A DNA stretch of 36,972 bases from Rubrivivax sp. (GTDB lineage: Bacteria > Pseudomonadota > Gammaproteobacteria > Burkholderiales > Burkholderiaceae_C), in the NCBI GenBank assembly GCA_027483705.1, contig JAIXTY010000093.1, positions 1 through 36,972 of the forward strand, given 5' to 3'. The notes under the pieces are model-generated. The model was not told the DNA's origin and did not search any database. It saw only the letters and a program-made list of their open reading frames with translations. Every line of letters starts with the position of its first letter. Position 1 is the stretch's first letter. The position numbers and the translations under genes were made by a program. Shown piece after piece: positions 1 to 9,121 of this stretch.

Positions 1-465
1 GAACGAGAAGATGCGCTCCTTGGCGCGGCTCTTCTCCTCGTCGCGGCGGCCGCCGCCGAAGGCGGCGTCGAAGCCGTGGGCATCGAGCGCCTGCTTCAGG
101 CCCTGCGTCTTCCAGACGTCGGTGTGCAGCGCCGAGCCGTGGTCGAAGGGGTTGATGCCGCGGGCCAGCGCCTCGGGGTTGCGGTGCACCAGCAGCCGCA
201 CGCCCGGCATCGCGGCGACCACGTCGCGCAGCGCGTACATGGCGCGGAACTTCCAGGTCGTGTCGACGTGCAGCAGCGGAAACGGCAGCGGCCCCGGGTG
301 GAAGGCCTTGCGCGCCAGGTGCAGCATCGTCGCGCTGTCCTTGCCGATGCTGTAGAGCATCACCGGCCGCTCGCACTCGGCCACGACCTCGCGCAGGATG
401 TGGATGCTCTCGGCTTCGAGGCGCTGGAGGTGGGTCAGGCCGCCGTGGCAGGTGGGCTCGGGCAT
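1..465 (-). CDS. cysD: Sulfate adenylyltransferase subunit 2 (CysD), N-terminal part
   Basis: The first 155 residues of CysD are present; the gene runs off the left edge (the family is about 300 residues). CysD with the GTPase CysN makes adenosine 5'-phosphosulfate from ATP and sulfate in the cytoplasm, the first step to PAPS. The N-terminal [18 protein letters not shown] segment, the PP-loop SIGKDS (residues 39-44), the [11 protein letters not shown] segment and the [19 protein letters not shown] stretch are all family hallmarks. The start is the ATG at 463-465, which gives the usual short lead before the LEAESIHI helix. A TATTCT -10-like hexamer (473-478) ends 7 bases before the ATG, so the message may have almost no leader. 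The gene diverges from the glycosyltransferases to its right. PAPS made by this route would supply the sulfotransferase at 21626-22474. Confidence 0.95.
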   Translation of the reverse strand, partial: MPEPTCHGGLTHLQRLEAESIHILREVVAECERPVMLYSIGKDSATMLHLARKAFHPGPLPFPLLHVDTTWKFRAMYALRDVVAAMPGVRLLVHRNPEALARGINPFDHGSALHTDVWKTQGLKQALDAHGFDAAFGGGRRDEEKSRAKERIFSF

Positions 466-499
466 TGGCGGGAGAATAGCCGCTGGCGGTCGCGACGCG

Positions 500-1624
500 A
501 TGCCTGCCGGACCCCGCAGCCCGAGCACCGAATCCTTGCCCCGCCCGACCGTCATCAATGGACGCTTCCTGACGCAGCGCCTCACCGGCGTGCAGCGTGT
601 CGCGACGGAGATGCTGCGCGCGCTCGATGCCGACGCCACCCTGCCGGCGGACTGGCGCCTGATGGTGCCGCGGGGCACGCCTTGGCCGAGCCTGAGCCGC
701 ATCGAGGCCGTGGCTGCCGGCCCCGCCGGGCTGGGCGGCCATGCCTGGGAGCAGACGCTGCCGGCCCTGGCCGCGCGCCGTGGCGCGTGTGTCCTCAACC
801 TGGCCGGTTCCGGCCCCTGGCTCGGCGGCGCGCAGGTGAGCTGGCTGCACGATGCGGCGGTCTTCGACGAGCCCTGGGCCTATCGGTCGGCCTTCGTCGG
901 CTGGTACCGCGCGCTCTTCCGCCAACGCGCGCTGCGCGGCGACCTGCTCGTCGTGCCTTCGCTCTTTGCGCAGGAGCGGCTGGCCCGGCACCTGGGTGTC
1001 GGGCCGGCGCGGCTGTCGGTGCTGGCGCACGGCACCGATCACCTCGACCGTGTCGAGCCCGATGCCGGGCTGCTGCGGCGGCACGGGCTCGACGACGGCC
1101 ACTTCCTGCTCGCCGTGGCCAGTGCCAACCCGACCAAGAACCTGCCGCGCCTGCTGCAGGCCCACGCGCGGCTGGCCCCGGCGCACCGGCCGCGGCTGGT
1201 GCTGGTGGGCGATGTGAACCCGAGGGTCTTCGCCGACACGGCCACCGGCCCCGCCGGCGACGGTGTGCTGCCGCTCGGCCGCGTCGACGACGCCACGCTC
1301 AAGGCCCTGTACGCCCGCGCGCGCGCGCTCGTGATCCCGTCGCTCGTCGAAGGCTTCGGCCTGCCGGCCGTGGAGGCCATGCGCGAGGGCTGCGCCGTCA
1401 TCGCCGCGCGGGCCGGCGCCTTGCCCGAGGTCTGTGGCGATGCCGCGCTGTGGGTCGAGCCCACCGACGTGGATGCGCTCACCGCCGCCCTGCAGGCGAT
1501 GGACGACGCCGCCTTGCGCAACGAGTTCGCGCGCCGCGGCCGGCTGCGCGCCGCGGGGCCCTCGTGGACGGCGCAGGCTGCGCGGCTGCGGGGCCTGCTG
1601 GCCGAAACGGGCTTCGCGGCATGA
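500..1624 (+). CDS. GT4-family glycosyltransferase
   Basis: This 374-residue protein has the GT-B retaining glycosyltransferase fold (family GT4). Its N-terminal half contains [21 protein letters not shown], which resembles GT4 mannosyltransferase-like enzymes that open with a conserved TGVxRV loop. The C-terminal half contains [13 protein letters not shown] (phosphate-loop region) and [14 protein letters not shown], the E-x7-E motif that binds the nucleotide-sugar donor. No membrane segment is evident, so it should act at the cytoplasmic face. The ATG at 500 was chosen because upstream in-frame codons would overlap the cysD promoter and have an unrelated Arg/Trp-rich composition. The stop overlaps the next start (ATGA at 1621-1624), implying translational coupling. 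Donor and acceptor cannot be read from the sequence. Confidence 0.9.
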   Translation: MPAGPRSPSTESLPRPTVINGRFLTQRLTGVQRVATEMLRALDADATLPADWRLMVPRGTPWPSLSRIEAVAAGPAGLGGHAWEQTLPALAARRGACVLNLAGSGPWLGGAQVSWLHDAAVFDEPWAYRSAFVGWYRALFRQRALRGDLLVVPSLFAQERLARHLGVGPARLSVLAHGTDHLDRVEPDAGLLRRHGLDDGHFLLAVASANPTKNLPRLLQAHARLAPAHRPRLVLVGDVNPRVFADTATGPAGDGVLPLGRVDDATLKALYARARALVIPSLVEGFGLPAVEAMREGCAVIAARAGALPEVCGDAALWVEPTDVDALTAALQAMDDAALRNEFARRGRLRAAGPSWTAQAARLRGLLAETGFAA

Positions 1625-2739
1625 AGGTGCTGCAGCTCGGCAAGTTCTTCCCCCCAGTGCGCGGCGGCATCGAGACGGCGACGCGCAACCTCGCCGACGG
1701 CCTGGCGGCGCAGGGGCTGGTGGCCGACGTGCTGGTGGCGCACACCAGCGCCGTCACGCAGCGCGAGCGGGCGCCCGCCGGCTACGAGATCGTGCGCGTC
1801 GGCTCCCTGGGACAGTGGCAGTCCGTGTCGGCGGCGCTGGGCCTGCCGCTCGAGCTGAAGCGCCGCATGGCCCGCTACGACCTCGTGCACGTTCACATGC
1901 CCGATCCGCTGGCCGCGCTGGCGGTGTGGTGGGCGCGTCCCGGCGCACGCATCGTGCTGCACTGGCACAGCGACGTCGTGCGCCAGCGGCTGGCGCTGCG
2001 CCTGTACGAGCCGCTGCAGCGCTGGCTGCTGGCCCGGGCCGATGCGGTGATCGCCACCTCGCCGCCGTACCTCGAGGCCTCGGCCACGCTGGCGCCCTGG
2101 CGCGCCAAGACCGAGGTGGTGCCGCTGGGCATCACCGACCCGATGCCCGCCGTCGATGCCCGGCGCGTGGCGGCGCTGCGTGCCGCGCACGGCGGCCGCC
2201 GGCTCGTGGCCGCCCTGGGCCGCATGACGTACTACAAGGGCTTCGACGTGCTGGTGCAGGCCGCGGCGCGCCTGGCGCCGGACGTCCGCGTGCTGCTGGG
2301 TGGCGAGGGCCCGGAGCGGCCGGCCATCGACCGGCTCGTGCGCCAGCTCGGCCTCGAGGACCGCGTGCACCTGCTGGGCGACCTGGCCGACGACGAGGTG
2401 CCGGTGCTGATGGCCGCCAGCGACGCCTTCTGCCTGCCGTCGACCGAGCGGGCCGAGGCCTTCGGCCTGGCCATGCTCGAGGCGATGGCGCTGGGCCGGC
2501 CGGTCGTGTGCTCGCGCATCGAAGGCTCGGGCGTCACCTGGCTCAACCAGCATGGCCACACCGGGCTCACGGTGCCCCCGGGCGATGCCGCGTCGCTGGC
2601 GCAGGCGCTGCAACAACTGCTCGACGACCCGGCCCGGGCCGGCCGGCTGGGTGCCGGGGCCCGCGCCCGCTACGAGTCGGCCTTTCGCGCCTCGCAGATG
2701 GTCGAGGCAACGCTGGCGCTGTACCGGCGCCTGGGGTGA
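1621..2739 (+). CDS. GT4-family glycosyltransferase
   Basis: The 372-residue product starts with [19 protein letters not shown], the typical GT4 opening in which a beta-strand leads to the PxxGGIE glycine loop that contacts donor and acceptor. HVHMPDPLA and the LHWHSDVV segment match the N-terminal Rossmann domain. ALGRMTYYKGFDVL and ERAEAFGLAMLEAMALGRPVV (with its E-x7-E motif) match the C-terminal donor-binding domain. It overlaps the preceding GT4 gene by 4 bases and is followed after 41 bases by a third GT4 gene, so the three plus-strand genes form a probable operon. Length is normal for the family. Specificity is unknown. Confidence 0.92.
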   Translation: MKVLQLGKFFPPVRGGIETATRNLADGLAAQGLVADVLVAHTSAVTQRERAPAGYEIVRVGSLGQWQSVSAALGLPLELKRRMARYDLVHVHMPDPLAALAVWWARPGARIVLHWHSDVVRQRLALRLYEPLQRWLLARADAVIATSPPYLEASATLAPWRAKTEVVPLGITDPMPAVDARRVAALRAAHGGRRLVAALGRMTYYKGFDVLVQAAARLAPDVRVLLGGEGPERPAIDRLVRQLGLEDRVHLLGDLADDEVPVLMAASDAFCLPSTERAEAFGLAMLEAMALGRPVVCSRIEGSGVTWLNQHGHTGLTVPPGDAASLAQALQQLLDDPARAGRLGAGARARYESAFRASQMVEATLALYRRLG

Positions 2740-2780
2740 CGGCGGCCGTCGTGGCGGCGGTGTGCTGCAATCCGCCCTCC

Positions 2781-4268
2781 ATGAAGCTGCTGCTCGAACT
2801 GCGCCCGGCCCTCGACGGCCACGCCGGCATCCCCCAGGAGACGCGGCTCCTGTTCAGCGGCCTGTCGGCGCTGCCGGGCATCGAGGTGCTCGGTCTCGTG
2901 CAGAGCAGCAGCCTGCCCATCGAGCGCGGCCTGCCGCTGCGCCGCGGCGAGATCGTCGCCTCGCTGGCGCCCGACCGGCGCATCGACCGCCTGTCCAAGG
3001 TGGTGGTGTCGATGCAGTCCACGCCGGGCGTCAATGCACTCGAGAACACGCGGCGGCGCTGGCGCCGCTACGCCTTGCCGCTCGCTGCCGCGGCCGGCTC
3101 GCTGGTGGGCGCGAAGGTGGGGCTCAGCGGCTTCGACGCCACGCACTTCAAGGACTTCGTCTGGCGTTCGATGTTCTCGCGCACGCTGCCCCCGGAGGAC
3201 TTCGAGCGGGTCACCTCGCGCGGCTTCCGGCTGCTGTCGCCGCCCTACGGGGTGTCGGCCGCCATCGGCGCACTCACCGGCTTCCTGGGTCATGCCGTGT
3301 ACCCGCGGCTGGACACGCGCGGCATCGACGTCCTGCTGGCGGAGACGCCCTACCCGGGGCGGCCGTCGCCCGGCACGACGCTCGTGGTGCGCTACCACGA
3401 CGCGGTGCCGCTGCTGATGCCGCACACCATCAAGAACCGAGCGCAGCACCGTGCCGCGCACTTCCACGCGCTGCGCCGCAATGCGCGCGACGGGGCCTGG
3501 TTCGCCTGCGTCTCCGACGCCACGCGTGCCGACCTGCTGTCGGTGCTGCCCGAGGTGGAGCCGCGCGCGGTGACGATCCCGAACATGGTGCTGCCGCGGC
3601 CGGCCGGCGCCATCGGGCCGGCGGAGCACGTGCCCGAGATCGTCTGGAGCCGCAAGAACCGCGCCGCGCCGCAGGGCGGCGGCGCCCCCTTGCTGCCCGC
3701 CGACCTGAAGGACGGCACGCTGCCCTACCTGCTGATGGTGTCCACCATCGAGCCGCGCAAGAACCAGGCCCTGCTGCTCGATGCCTGGGAACGCCTGCGC
3801 GCCGCCGGCGCGCCCGACCTGCACCTGGTGCTGGTGGGTGGCATGGGCTGGCAGCACGAGGGCATCGTCGGCCGCTTCCTGCCCTGGCTCGGCCGTGGCA
3901 GCCTGCACCTGCTGAGCGACGTGCCGACCGACGACCTGCGCACGCTGTACCGGCACGCACGGGCCACCGTGTGCCCCAGCCTGCAGGAAGGCTTCGACTT
4001 CTCGGGCATCGAGGCCATGCAGTGCGGCGGTGCCGTGGTGGCTTCGGACATCCGGGTGCACCGCGACGTCTTCGCCGACGCCGCCGAGTACTTCAACCCC
4101 TACTCGGCGCCAGAGCTGGTGGCGGCGCTGGAGCGCGTCATCGCACCCTCGGCCGCCACGCGCCGGGCCGAGCTGGTGCGCGCGGGGGCCGCCGTGGCCG
4201 ACCGCTACCGGCCGGAGGCCGTGATGCCGATGTGGCAGGCGTTCCTGGGGCGGCTCAAGGCGGCGTGA
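2781..4268 (+). CDS. GT4-family glycosyltransferase with long N-terminal domain
   Basis: This 495-residue protein starts MKLLLELRPALDGHAGIPQET, as in GT4 enzymes that recognise a GIPQE/TGI-type N-terminal loop. The C-terminal domain holds STIEPRKNQALLLDAW, LVLVGGMGWQHEGI and PSLQEGFDFSGIEAMQCGG. The last is the E-x7-E donor-binding motif, with an unusual DFSG where GLP is commonest. Length exceeds the usual 370-400 residues because the first domain carries roughly 100 extra residues, including a segment around residues 95-150 rich in Phe and Arg. The 3' end overlaps the convergent SGNH lipoprotein gene by 14 bases. It is the third gene of the left GT operon. A GTG upstream (VTAAVV...) is possible, but the ATG at 2781 fits the family start. 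Confidence 0.88.
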   Translation: MKLLLELRPALDGHAGIPQETRLLFSGLSALPGIEVLGLVQSSSLPIERGLPLRRGEIVASLAPDRRIDRLSKVVVSMQSTPGVNALENTRRRWRRYALPLAAAAGSLVGAKVGLSGFDATHFKDFVWRSMFSRTLPPEDFERVTSRGFRLLSPPYGVSAAIGALTGFLGHAVYPRLDTRGIDVLLAETPYPGRPSPGTTLVVRYHDAVPLLMPHTIKNRAQHRAAHFHALRRNARDGAWFACVSDATRADLLSVLPEVEPRAVTIPNMVLPRPAGAIGPAEHVPEIVWSRKNRAAPQGGGAPLLPADLKDGTLPYLLMVSTIEPRKNQALLLDAWERLRAAGAPDLHLVLVGGMGWQHEGIVGRFLPWLGRGSLHLLSDVPTDDLRTLYRHARATVCPSLQEGFDFSGIEAMQCGGAVVASDIRVHRDVFADAAEYFNPYSAPELVAALERVIAPSAATRRAELVRAGAAVADRYRPEAVMPMWQAFLGRLKAA

Positions 4269-5019
4269 CGCAGCCGCCGGCCCGCACGGCCGCCCACAGG
4301 CGGTCGAACACCAGGCGATGGCCGGCGTTGTTGAGGTGGATGCCGTCGCCGAAGCTGTAGGCGGCGGCGATGCGGCCGGAAGCATCGGACAGGTCGGCCC
4401 GCACGGCCACGAAGCAGGCCCCCACCGCCGCGGACATCACGGCGTCGGTTTCCAGCATCGCGGCACGCGCCGGGGCCGTGGCGTCGTCGCGGGGCTGCGT
4501 GGACAGCACGATCACCCGCGCGCCGCGGGCCACGGCCAGCTCGCGCAGCTGCAGCAGGTTGGCGGTGGTCTCGGCGACGCTGTAGCCGAGCAGCGCGTCG
4601 TTGCTCGGGAACGCCAGCACCACCACCGGCGGCCGCGCTTCCAGGGCCAACGCGATGTCCTGCGTGGGGTCGGTGGCCGGCCGCCCGGCGGGCCGCGTGG
4701 CCGCGGCGGGCAGGGCCTGGTAGGTGGTGGCGCCCGACTTCGCGCGGTTGGTGATGCCGGGCTGGTTGGCGGCGCGCAGCGCGGCATCGAGCAGCGAGGC
4801 CCACGAATTGCCGGCCGTGGCGCCCACGCCGGCGGCCGTCGACGAACCGAGCACCAGCCAGGGCCGTGCCGGCTCGGGCGGGGCCGCCTCGCCCGAGCCG
4901 CCGCCGCAGGCCGACAGCAGCACCAGCGTGGCGGCGGCGCCCAGGCGCCTCAGTGCCGAGCGGCGCCGGCGCCGGGGAGGGGCCGCGTTAAGCTCCGAGC
5001 TGTCCGATTCCGTGCCCAA
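4255..5019 (-). CDS. SGNH/GDSL-family hydrolase, probable lipoprotein
   Basis: A 254-residue product with an SGNH hydrolase (esterase/deacetylase) layout: block I WLVLGSSTAAGVGA with the nucleophile Ser, GATTYQ with the oxyanion Gly, block III FPSNDALLG with Asn, and block V DGIHLNNAGH with the Asp-His pair. The N-terminus has an Arg-rich stretch, a short hydrophobic segment and the lipobox LSAC followed by GGGSGE. It should therefore be a lipoprotein acting in the periplasm or on the outer membrane. No ATG lies at a sensible distance. The best start is the TTG at 5017-5019; the start is the weakest part of this call. The gene is convergent with the GT4 gene at its 3' end (14-base overlap). 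Its start is only 15 bases from the divergent 5035 gene. A role in glycan O-deacylation is inferred from context. Confidence 0.82.
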   Translation of the reverse strand: MGTESDSSELNAAPPRRRRRSALRRLGAAATLVLLSACGGGSGEAAPPEPARPWLVLGSSTAAGVGATAGNSWASLLDAALRAANQPGITNRAKSGATTYQALPAAATRPAGRPATDPTQDIALALEARPPVVVLAFPSNDALLGYSVAETTANLLQLRELAVARGARVIVLSTQPRDDATAPARAAMLETDAVMSAAVGACFVAVRADLSDASGRIAAAYSFGDGIHLNNAGHRLVFDRLWAAVRAGGCVTPP

Positions 5020-5034
5020 GGCCGTCTCCGCCGA

Positions 5035-7380
5035 ATGAAAGTCGCGTTGCTCAATGCCTTCCCGAACCTGCGGCACTCGGCCGAGCGGGAATTCATCGAG
5101 CGGTGCATCGCGGTGCTGGGTGCGATGGGGCACGAGGCGCACCGCGTCGTCACGTCCGACGACACCATCGCCGTCGATCCCGACCTCGTCATTGTCACCC
5201 ACGACCTGGTCGCCAAGACGACCGACCACTTCACGGTCGGCCTGCTGTGGAGCCCGACAACGTTCTACAAGGACGACGAGGAGCGCCTGAAGGCCATCCG
5301 CAGCTGGGACCTCGTGGTGCCGATCAACGCCGCCACGCGGCGCTTTGCGCACGACCTGCACTTCCCGATGCGCCACGACACGGCGGTCAGCGACGTCGAC
5401 TTCTTCCCCTCGGCCCCGCTCACCGAGCTGCCGGTGCCGGACCCCGCACGGCTCAGCCTGGCCTACGTGGGCGCCCACTGGGACGGCCAGCGCCACGGCC
5501 CGCTGCTGCAGGAACTGGCGCGCCGCACCCAGCTGCACGTCTATGGTCCCGAGAAAGCCTGGACCGCGCTGCCCGGGGCCTACCGCGGCACGATCCCGTT
5601 CGATGGCCAGTCGCTGGTGCGCACGCTCAACCGCCACGGCATCGTGCTGGCGCTGCACAAGCCCGAGCATGTGCAGGAAGAGACGCCCAGCATGCGCGTG
5701 TTCGAAGCCTGCGCCGCGCGCTGCGTGGTGGTGACCGAGCGCATGCAGCCGCTGCTCGACCTGTTCGGCGACACCGTGCACAGCCTCGAGCCCGGCGCCA
5801 GCCCGGCGCGGCAGGCGGCCGAGATCGCGGCGATCGTCGCCCACTACCGCCAGCACCCGGAGGCCTTCGTGCAGGCCGCGGCGCGTGCGCACGAGGCCTT
5901 CCGCGCCAGGGCCAGCCTCGAGCACCTGCTGGGCGGCCTGCTGGCCGATGCCCAGGCGCGACGCGCCGAACAGCGCCGGCGCTGGGCGCCGCGCCCCGAT
6001 GACCCGACGGTGACCGTGATCATCCGCTGCGGCTCGCGCCCGCTGGCCGTGGTGCAGCGCGCGGTGGCCTCGCTGGCGGCGCAGAGCCACGGCCCGATCG
6101 TGCTGCTGTTCGTGCGCTTCGCCGCGATCGACGGCTTCGCGCCCTGGCTCGAGGCCTTGCGCGCCGGCGGCCGCTTCGTGGCGGTGCGCGAGGTGTTGTC
6201 GCCCGGCGGCGGCCTACGAAGCGCGTCGATGTGGGCCGGCCTGCGCGCGGTGGACAGCGAGCTGTTCGCGATGCTCGACGACGACGATGAGCTGTTCCGC
6301 GACCACCTGGCCAGCCTGGTGGAGGTGCTGCGCCGCGACGCGGGCTGTGACTTTGCCTTCGGTGGTGGCATCCGCCAGGAGGAAGACGGCGCCTTCCTGA
6401 ACGACCACCCGCGATTCAAGGGCGATCTCGACGAGGCCGTGCCGGAGCGTCGGGCGCTGAGGTTCCTGGACGACTTCAGCCTCGACCGGCTGCTGCGCTT
6501 CGACAACGTGATCCTGTCGCACGCCTGGGTGGCGCGCCGCCACGTGCTCGACGACGACGTGCTGGCCGACCCGGGGCTCGAGGTGGGTGAGGACGTCTAC
6601 CTGTACCTGCTGCTCGCGAGCCGCCACCGCCTGCGGCACAGCGGCCGGGCCACCGCGGTGTGGAACTGGCGATCGCGGGCCGGCGACAACTCGATGCTGG
6701 CGGTGTCGCAGCAGCGCTGGGCCCGTTGTGCCGAGGCCATCGGGCGGCGGCTGGCGAACCTCGAGTTCCCCGGCGGCTACCAGGGCCGGGACGTCATCGG
6801 ACTGGGTCGTGTCGCGCGCAGGCCGCACGTGCCCTACCAGGCCGCGCGAGACCCCGCGGCGCCGCCGGCCAACGGACCGAAGGGCCGCGCGATGACCTGG
6901 TTGCGCCGTGCCAGCGGCGGCCGGGCGTTCCTGTCGGCGGCCGATGCACCGCCGGGGGACCCGGGGCGCATCGTCCACACCATCGACTTCACGCAGGCCG
7001 TCTTTCCGCCCGCCGTGGCCAGCATGCGCGGCCTCTCGACGACCGAGGCCTGGGGTTGCTGGACCGACGGCCCCCGGCTGGTGATCGAGTTCCGCAGCCC
7101 GCTGCCGCCCCGCTTTGCCGTGCACCTGATCGGCCATGCCTACCACAGCGGCCACGGGCTGCCGGTGCGCGTGACGGTGGGCCACGCCGAAGCGCAGCTG
7201 CGCCCCAGCGCGCGGCTGCGCGCGGCACGCTACGTCGTGTCGCTGGACAACCCCGACGGCGCCCGCGTGCTGGCGTTCCACATCCCCAACCCCGCCCGGC
7301 CGGCCGACGTGCAGCCGGGCTCGGGCGACACGCGCCAGCTCGGGCTGGCGCTGGTGCGGCTGGACATCGTGGAGCGTTGA
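5035..7380 (+). CDS. Two-domain glycosyltransferase (CgeB-like GT plus GT2) with C-terminal beta-sandwich
   Basis: This 781-residue fusion has three parts. Residues 1-300 resemble CgeB/spore-protein-type GT-B transferases (SLAYVGAHWDGQRHGP, YGPEKAWTALPG, EETPSMRVFEACAARCVVVTE). Residues 325-560 are a GT2 GT-A domain opening TVTVIIRCGSRP, with the metal-binding acidic cluster LDDDDEL (414-420) and a GEDVYLYLLL catalytic-helix region (519-528). Residues 648-781 carry IDFTQAVFPP, GLSTTEAWGCWTDG and a final SGDTRQLGLALVRLDIVE. That pattern is seen at the end of other envelope-glycan transferases and is probably a beta-sandwich accessory domain. The enzyme may add two sugars in succession (inference). 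The gene diverges from the SGNH lipoprotein and ends 9 bases from the convergent gene at 7390. The ATG at 5035 opens directly into a Rossmann strand. Confidence 0.85.
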   Translation: MKVALLNAFPNLRHSAEREFIERCIAVLGAMGHEAHRVVTSDDTIAVDPDLVIVTHDLVAKTTDHFTVGLLWSPTTFYKDDEERLKAIRSWDLVVPINAATRRFAHDLHFPMRHDTAVSDVDFFPSAPLTELPVPDPARLSLAYVGAHWDGQRHGPLLQELARRTQLHVYGPEKAWTALPGAYRGTIPFDGQSLVRTLNRHGIVLALHKPEHVQEETPSMRVFEACAARCVVVTERMQPLLDLFGDTVHSLEPGASPARQAAEIAAIVAHYRQHPEAFVQAAARAHEAFRARASLEHLLGGLLADAQARRAEQRRRWAPRPDDPTVTVIIRCGSRPLAVVQRAVASLAAQSHGPIVLLFVRFAAIDGFAPWLEALRAGGRFVAVREVLSPGGGLRSASMWAGLRAVDSELFAMLDDDDELFRDHLASLVEVLRRDAGCDFAFGGGIRQEEDGAFLNDHPRFKGDLDEAVPERRALRFLDDFSLDRLLRFDNVILSHAWVARRHVLDDDVLADPGLEVGEDVYLYLLLASRHRLRHSGRATAVWNWRSRAGDNSMLAVSQQRWARCAEAIGRRLANLEFPGGYQGRDVIGLGRVARRPHVPYQAARDPAAPPANGPKGRAMTWLRRASGGRAFLSAADAPPGDPGRIVHTIDFTQAVFPPAVASMRGLSTTEAWGCWTDGPRLVIEFRSPLPPRFAVHLIGHAYHSGHGLPVRVTVGHAEAQLRPSARLRAARYVVSLDNPDGARVLAFHIPNPARPADVQPGSGDTRQLGLALVRLDIVER

Positions 7381-7389
7381 GGCCGGGCG

Positions 7390-9096
7390 CTAGGCCGCGT
7401 GCGGCTTGCGGGCCAGCGAGAGATAGCCCCCGACCTTGGGCAGCTTGACGGTGGTCACTGCATCCAGCCCGGCCGCCGCGAGCAGCCGCTCGGTGTCTTC
7501 CGGCGGGCGCGCGTCCGGCAGCGCGGGCCAGTGCCCCGCCCACAGCACGTGGCCGCCGGGCCGCAGCCGCTGGCACACGCCGTAGAGCAGCGCTCGCTCG
7601 TCGCGCGGTGGCCGGGGCTGCAGCGCCGTGTCGACGCAGAGGTCGACGATCGCGCCGTTCGACGGCTTCTCGGCATCGAGCACCTCGCGCACCGTCTTGC
7701 CGAACCAGCCCGGCGGTCCGACCTCCAGGACCCGGCCTCCCCGAGGCATGGCGCTGTGGGCCAGCAGGGCCGTCTGCACGAGACGGTCGCGGTGGCGCGA
7801 GATGACGTCGCCGCTCAGGCGGCGCCCGTACTCGGCCGAGCCGATGAAGGTCTGCAGCAGGGCCTGCAGTCCCTTGGCCTGCAGGTGGGCCTGCACGGCC
7901 GTCTCGGACTCGGGCTCGCGCCCCAGCAGGTGCAGGTAGCACCACAGCACCTCGTCGCGGTCCACCTGGGGCCACAGGCGGCTCTTCAGCCAGCCCGCGA
8001 ACGTGCGGCCCGCGGCCCGCCCGCCGGCGGCCGATGCACCCGGGCCGTCGCCGGCACGCTGGGCCTGTGCGGCGAACTCGCGCAGGCGCTGCTGCTGTTC
8101 ACGCCGCGTCCTTTCGCGGCGCAGCGCTTCGAGCGAACGGAGGACTTCGCGCGTGTGCGGGTGATGCTTCTGGAACAGCAGCAGGCGCTCTTCCGCCTCG
8201 TCGAGGCGACCGAGTGCCAGCAGGGCCTGGCCATAGGTGTGCTGCACCTCCGTCATGCCCGGCTTGAGGGCCAGGGCCCCTTGGCAGAGGCGTTCGGTCC
8301 ACTGGAGCTTGCGGTGTCGCAGGCAGGCCACGGCCAGCATGTGGAAGTAGGTGCACGAGCGCGCCTTGTGACGGCGCCGCTCGAGCACGGGCCAGGGCTT
8401 GCAGGCCGTGACGGCGCGCACGAACGGCGCGATGAAGCCGATCTCGGACAGGAACTGGTTGGTCGGATGTCCCGAGTACGGCACGGGCATGTAGGTGGCG
8501 TGGGGCCAGGCCAGCCGGATCTCCTCGTCGACGAGCATGCGGTCGATGCCGTCGTGCGGGTCGTAGAAGATCACGGCCCCGCTGGTCGCGGGCTTCGAGG
8601 CCTTGAAGATCTCGTGGCGGAACGGCACCCGCTCCTGCCAGTGCGGGCTGCCGAGGCGAGGATGCGCCGACACGCGCGGCGAGCTGGAGATCACCGTCTC
8701 GAAGCCGTGCCGGCAGAAGTACAGCACCGAGTACGCACCCAGGCTGGAGCCGTAGGCCAGGCGGCGCGCGTAGCGCTCCAGCACCGGGCCGGTGATCTCG
8801 TCGAAACGCTGCAGCGACAGCGGCTGGTAGAAGTGCTCGCGCTTCTTGCGCACGCACAGCGTGTCGACCCCGGCGCTCTGCAGGAAGCCGGCGGCGTAGG
8901 CCGGCTCCTGCGCACCCACCGAGATGGGGTCGAAGGTGACCGCGATGGTGTCGACGGCCGGCGTCGTGAGGGTCCACTCGACGACGATGTCGTCGTCCTC
9001 GTGCACCACCTGGAGGGTTCGGGTGGGCGCGGGTGGCGCGGCCGCAGGGGCTGGCGGCGGCGGTGGCGGCGTGGCGGTGACGGGGGCGTCCGACAT
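7390..9096 (-). CDS. Four-part fusion: alpha/beta-hydrolase-like, TPR, DUF4214, methyltransferase-like
   Basis: This 568-residue protein is an unusual mosaic. After a Pro/Ala-rich leader (residues 9-24), residues 30-235 look like an alpha/beta-hydrolase: a GSSLG nucleophile elbow with Ser118 inside YGSSLGAYSVLY, YDPHDGID near 178-185 as candidate acid, and His210 in YSGHPTN as candidate base. Residues 250-325 are a helical TPR-like unit (TYGQALLALGRLDEAEERL). Residues 381-425 match DUF4214 (YLHLLGREPES, FIGSAEYGRRL), a repeat seen in surface-polysaccharide and S-layer proteins. Residues 454-568 resemble a shortened SAM methyltransferase (VLEVGPPGWFG, then LRPGGHVLWAG). No signal peptide or membrane helix is seen, so it is probably cytoplasmic. 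It is the last gene of the long minus-strand series, 25 bases after the GT2 gene. Its function is not known. Confidence 0.8.
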   Translation of the reverse strand: MSDAPVTATPPPPPPAPAAAPPAPTRTLQVVHEDDDIVVEWTLTTPAVDTIAVTFDPISVGAQEPAYAAGFLQSAGVDTLCVRKKREHFYQPLSLQRFDEITGPVLERYARRLAYGSSLGAYSVLYFCRHGFETVISSSPRVSAHPRLGSPHWQERVPFRHEIFKASKPATSGAVIFYDPHDGIDRMLVDEEIRLAWPHATYMPVPYSGHPTNQFLSEIGFIAPFVRAVTACKPWPVLERRRHKARSCTYFHMLAVACLRHRKLQWTERLCQGALALKPGMTEVQHTYGQALLALGRLDEAEERLLLFQKHHPHTREVLRSLEALRRERTRREQQQRLREFAAQAQRAGDGPGASAAGGRAAGRTFAGWLKSRLWPQVDRDEVLWCYLHLLGREPESETAVQAHLQAKGLQALLQTFIGSAEYGRRLSGDVISRHRDRLVQTALLAHSAMPRGGRVLEVGPPGWFGKTVREVLDAEKPSNGAIVDLCVDTALQPRPPRDERALLYGVCQRLRPGGHVLWAGHWPALPDARPPEDTERLLAAAGLDAVTTVKLPKVGGYLSLARKPHAA

Positions 9097-9121
9097 CGGG
9101 CGGGCAATCGTGGCGAAGGGT

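Noticed and set aside
1039..2616. A 525-codon minus-strand frame across the left glycosyltransferase genes.
   Set aside because: It runs antisense to two clear GT4 genes and consists of His/Gln/Arg/Gly-rich sequence without any motif.
7381..7405. Small inverted repeat GCCGC/GCGGC near the convergent gene ends, considered as a terminator.
   Set aside because: Only a 5-base stem with a 2-base loop and no T-run, and it lies inside the end of the minus-strand gene; too weak to call.
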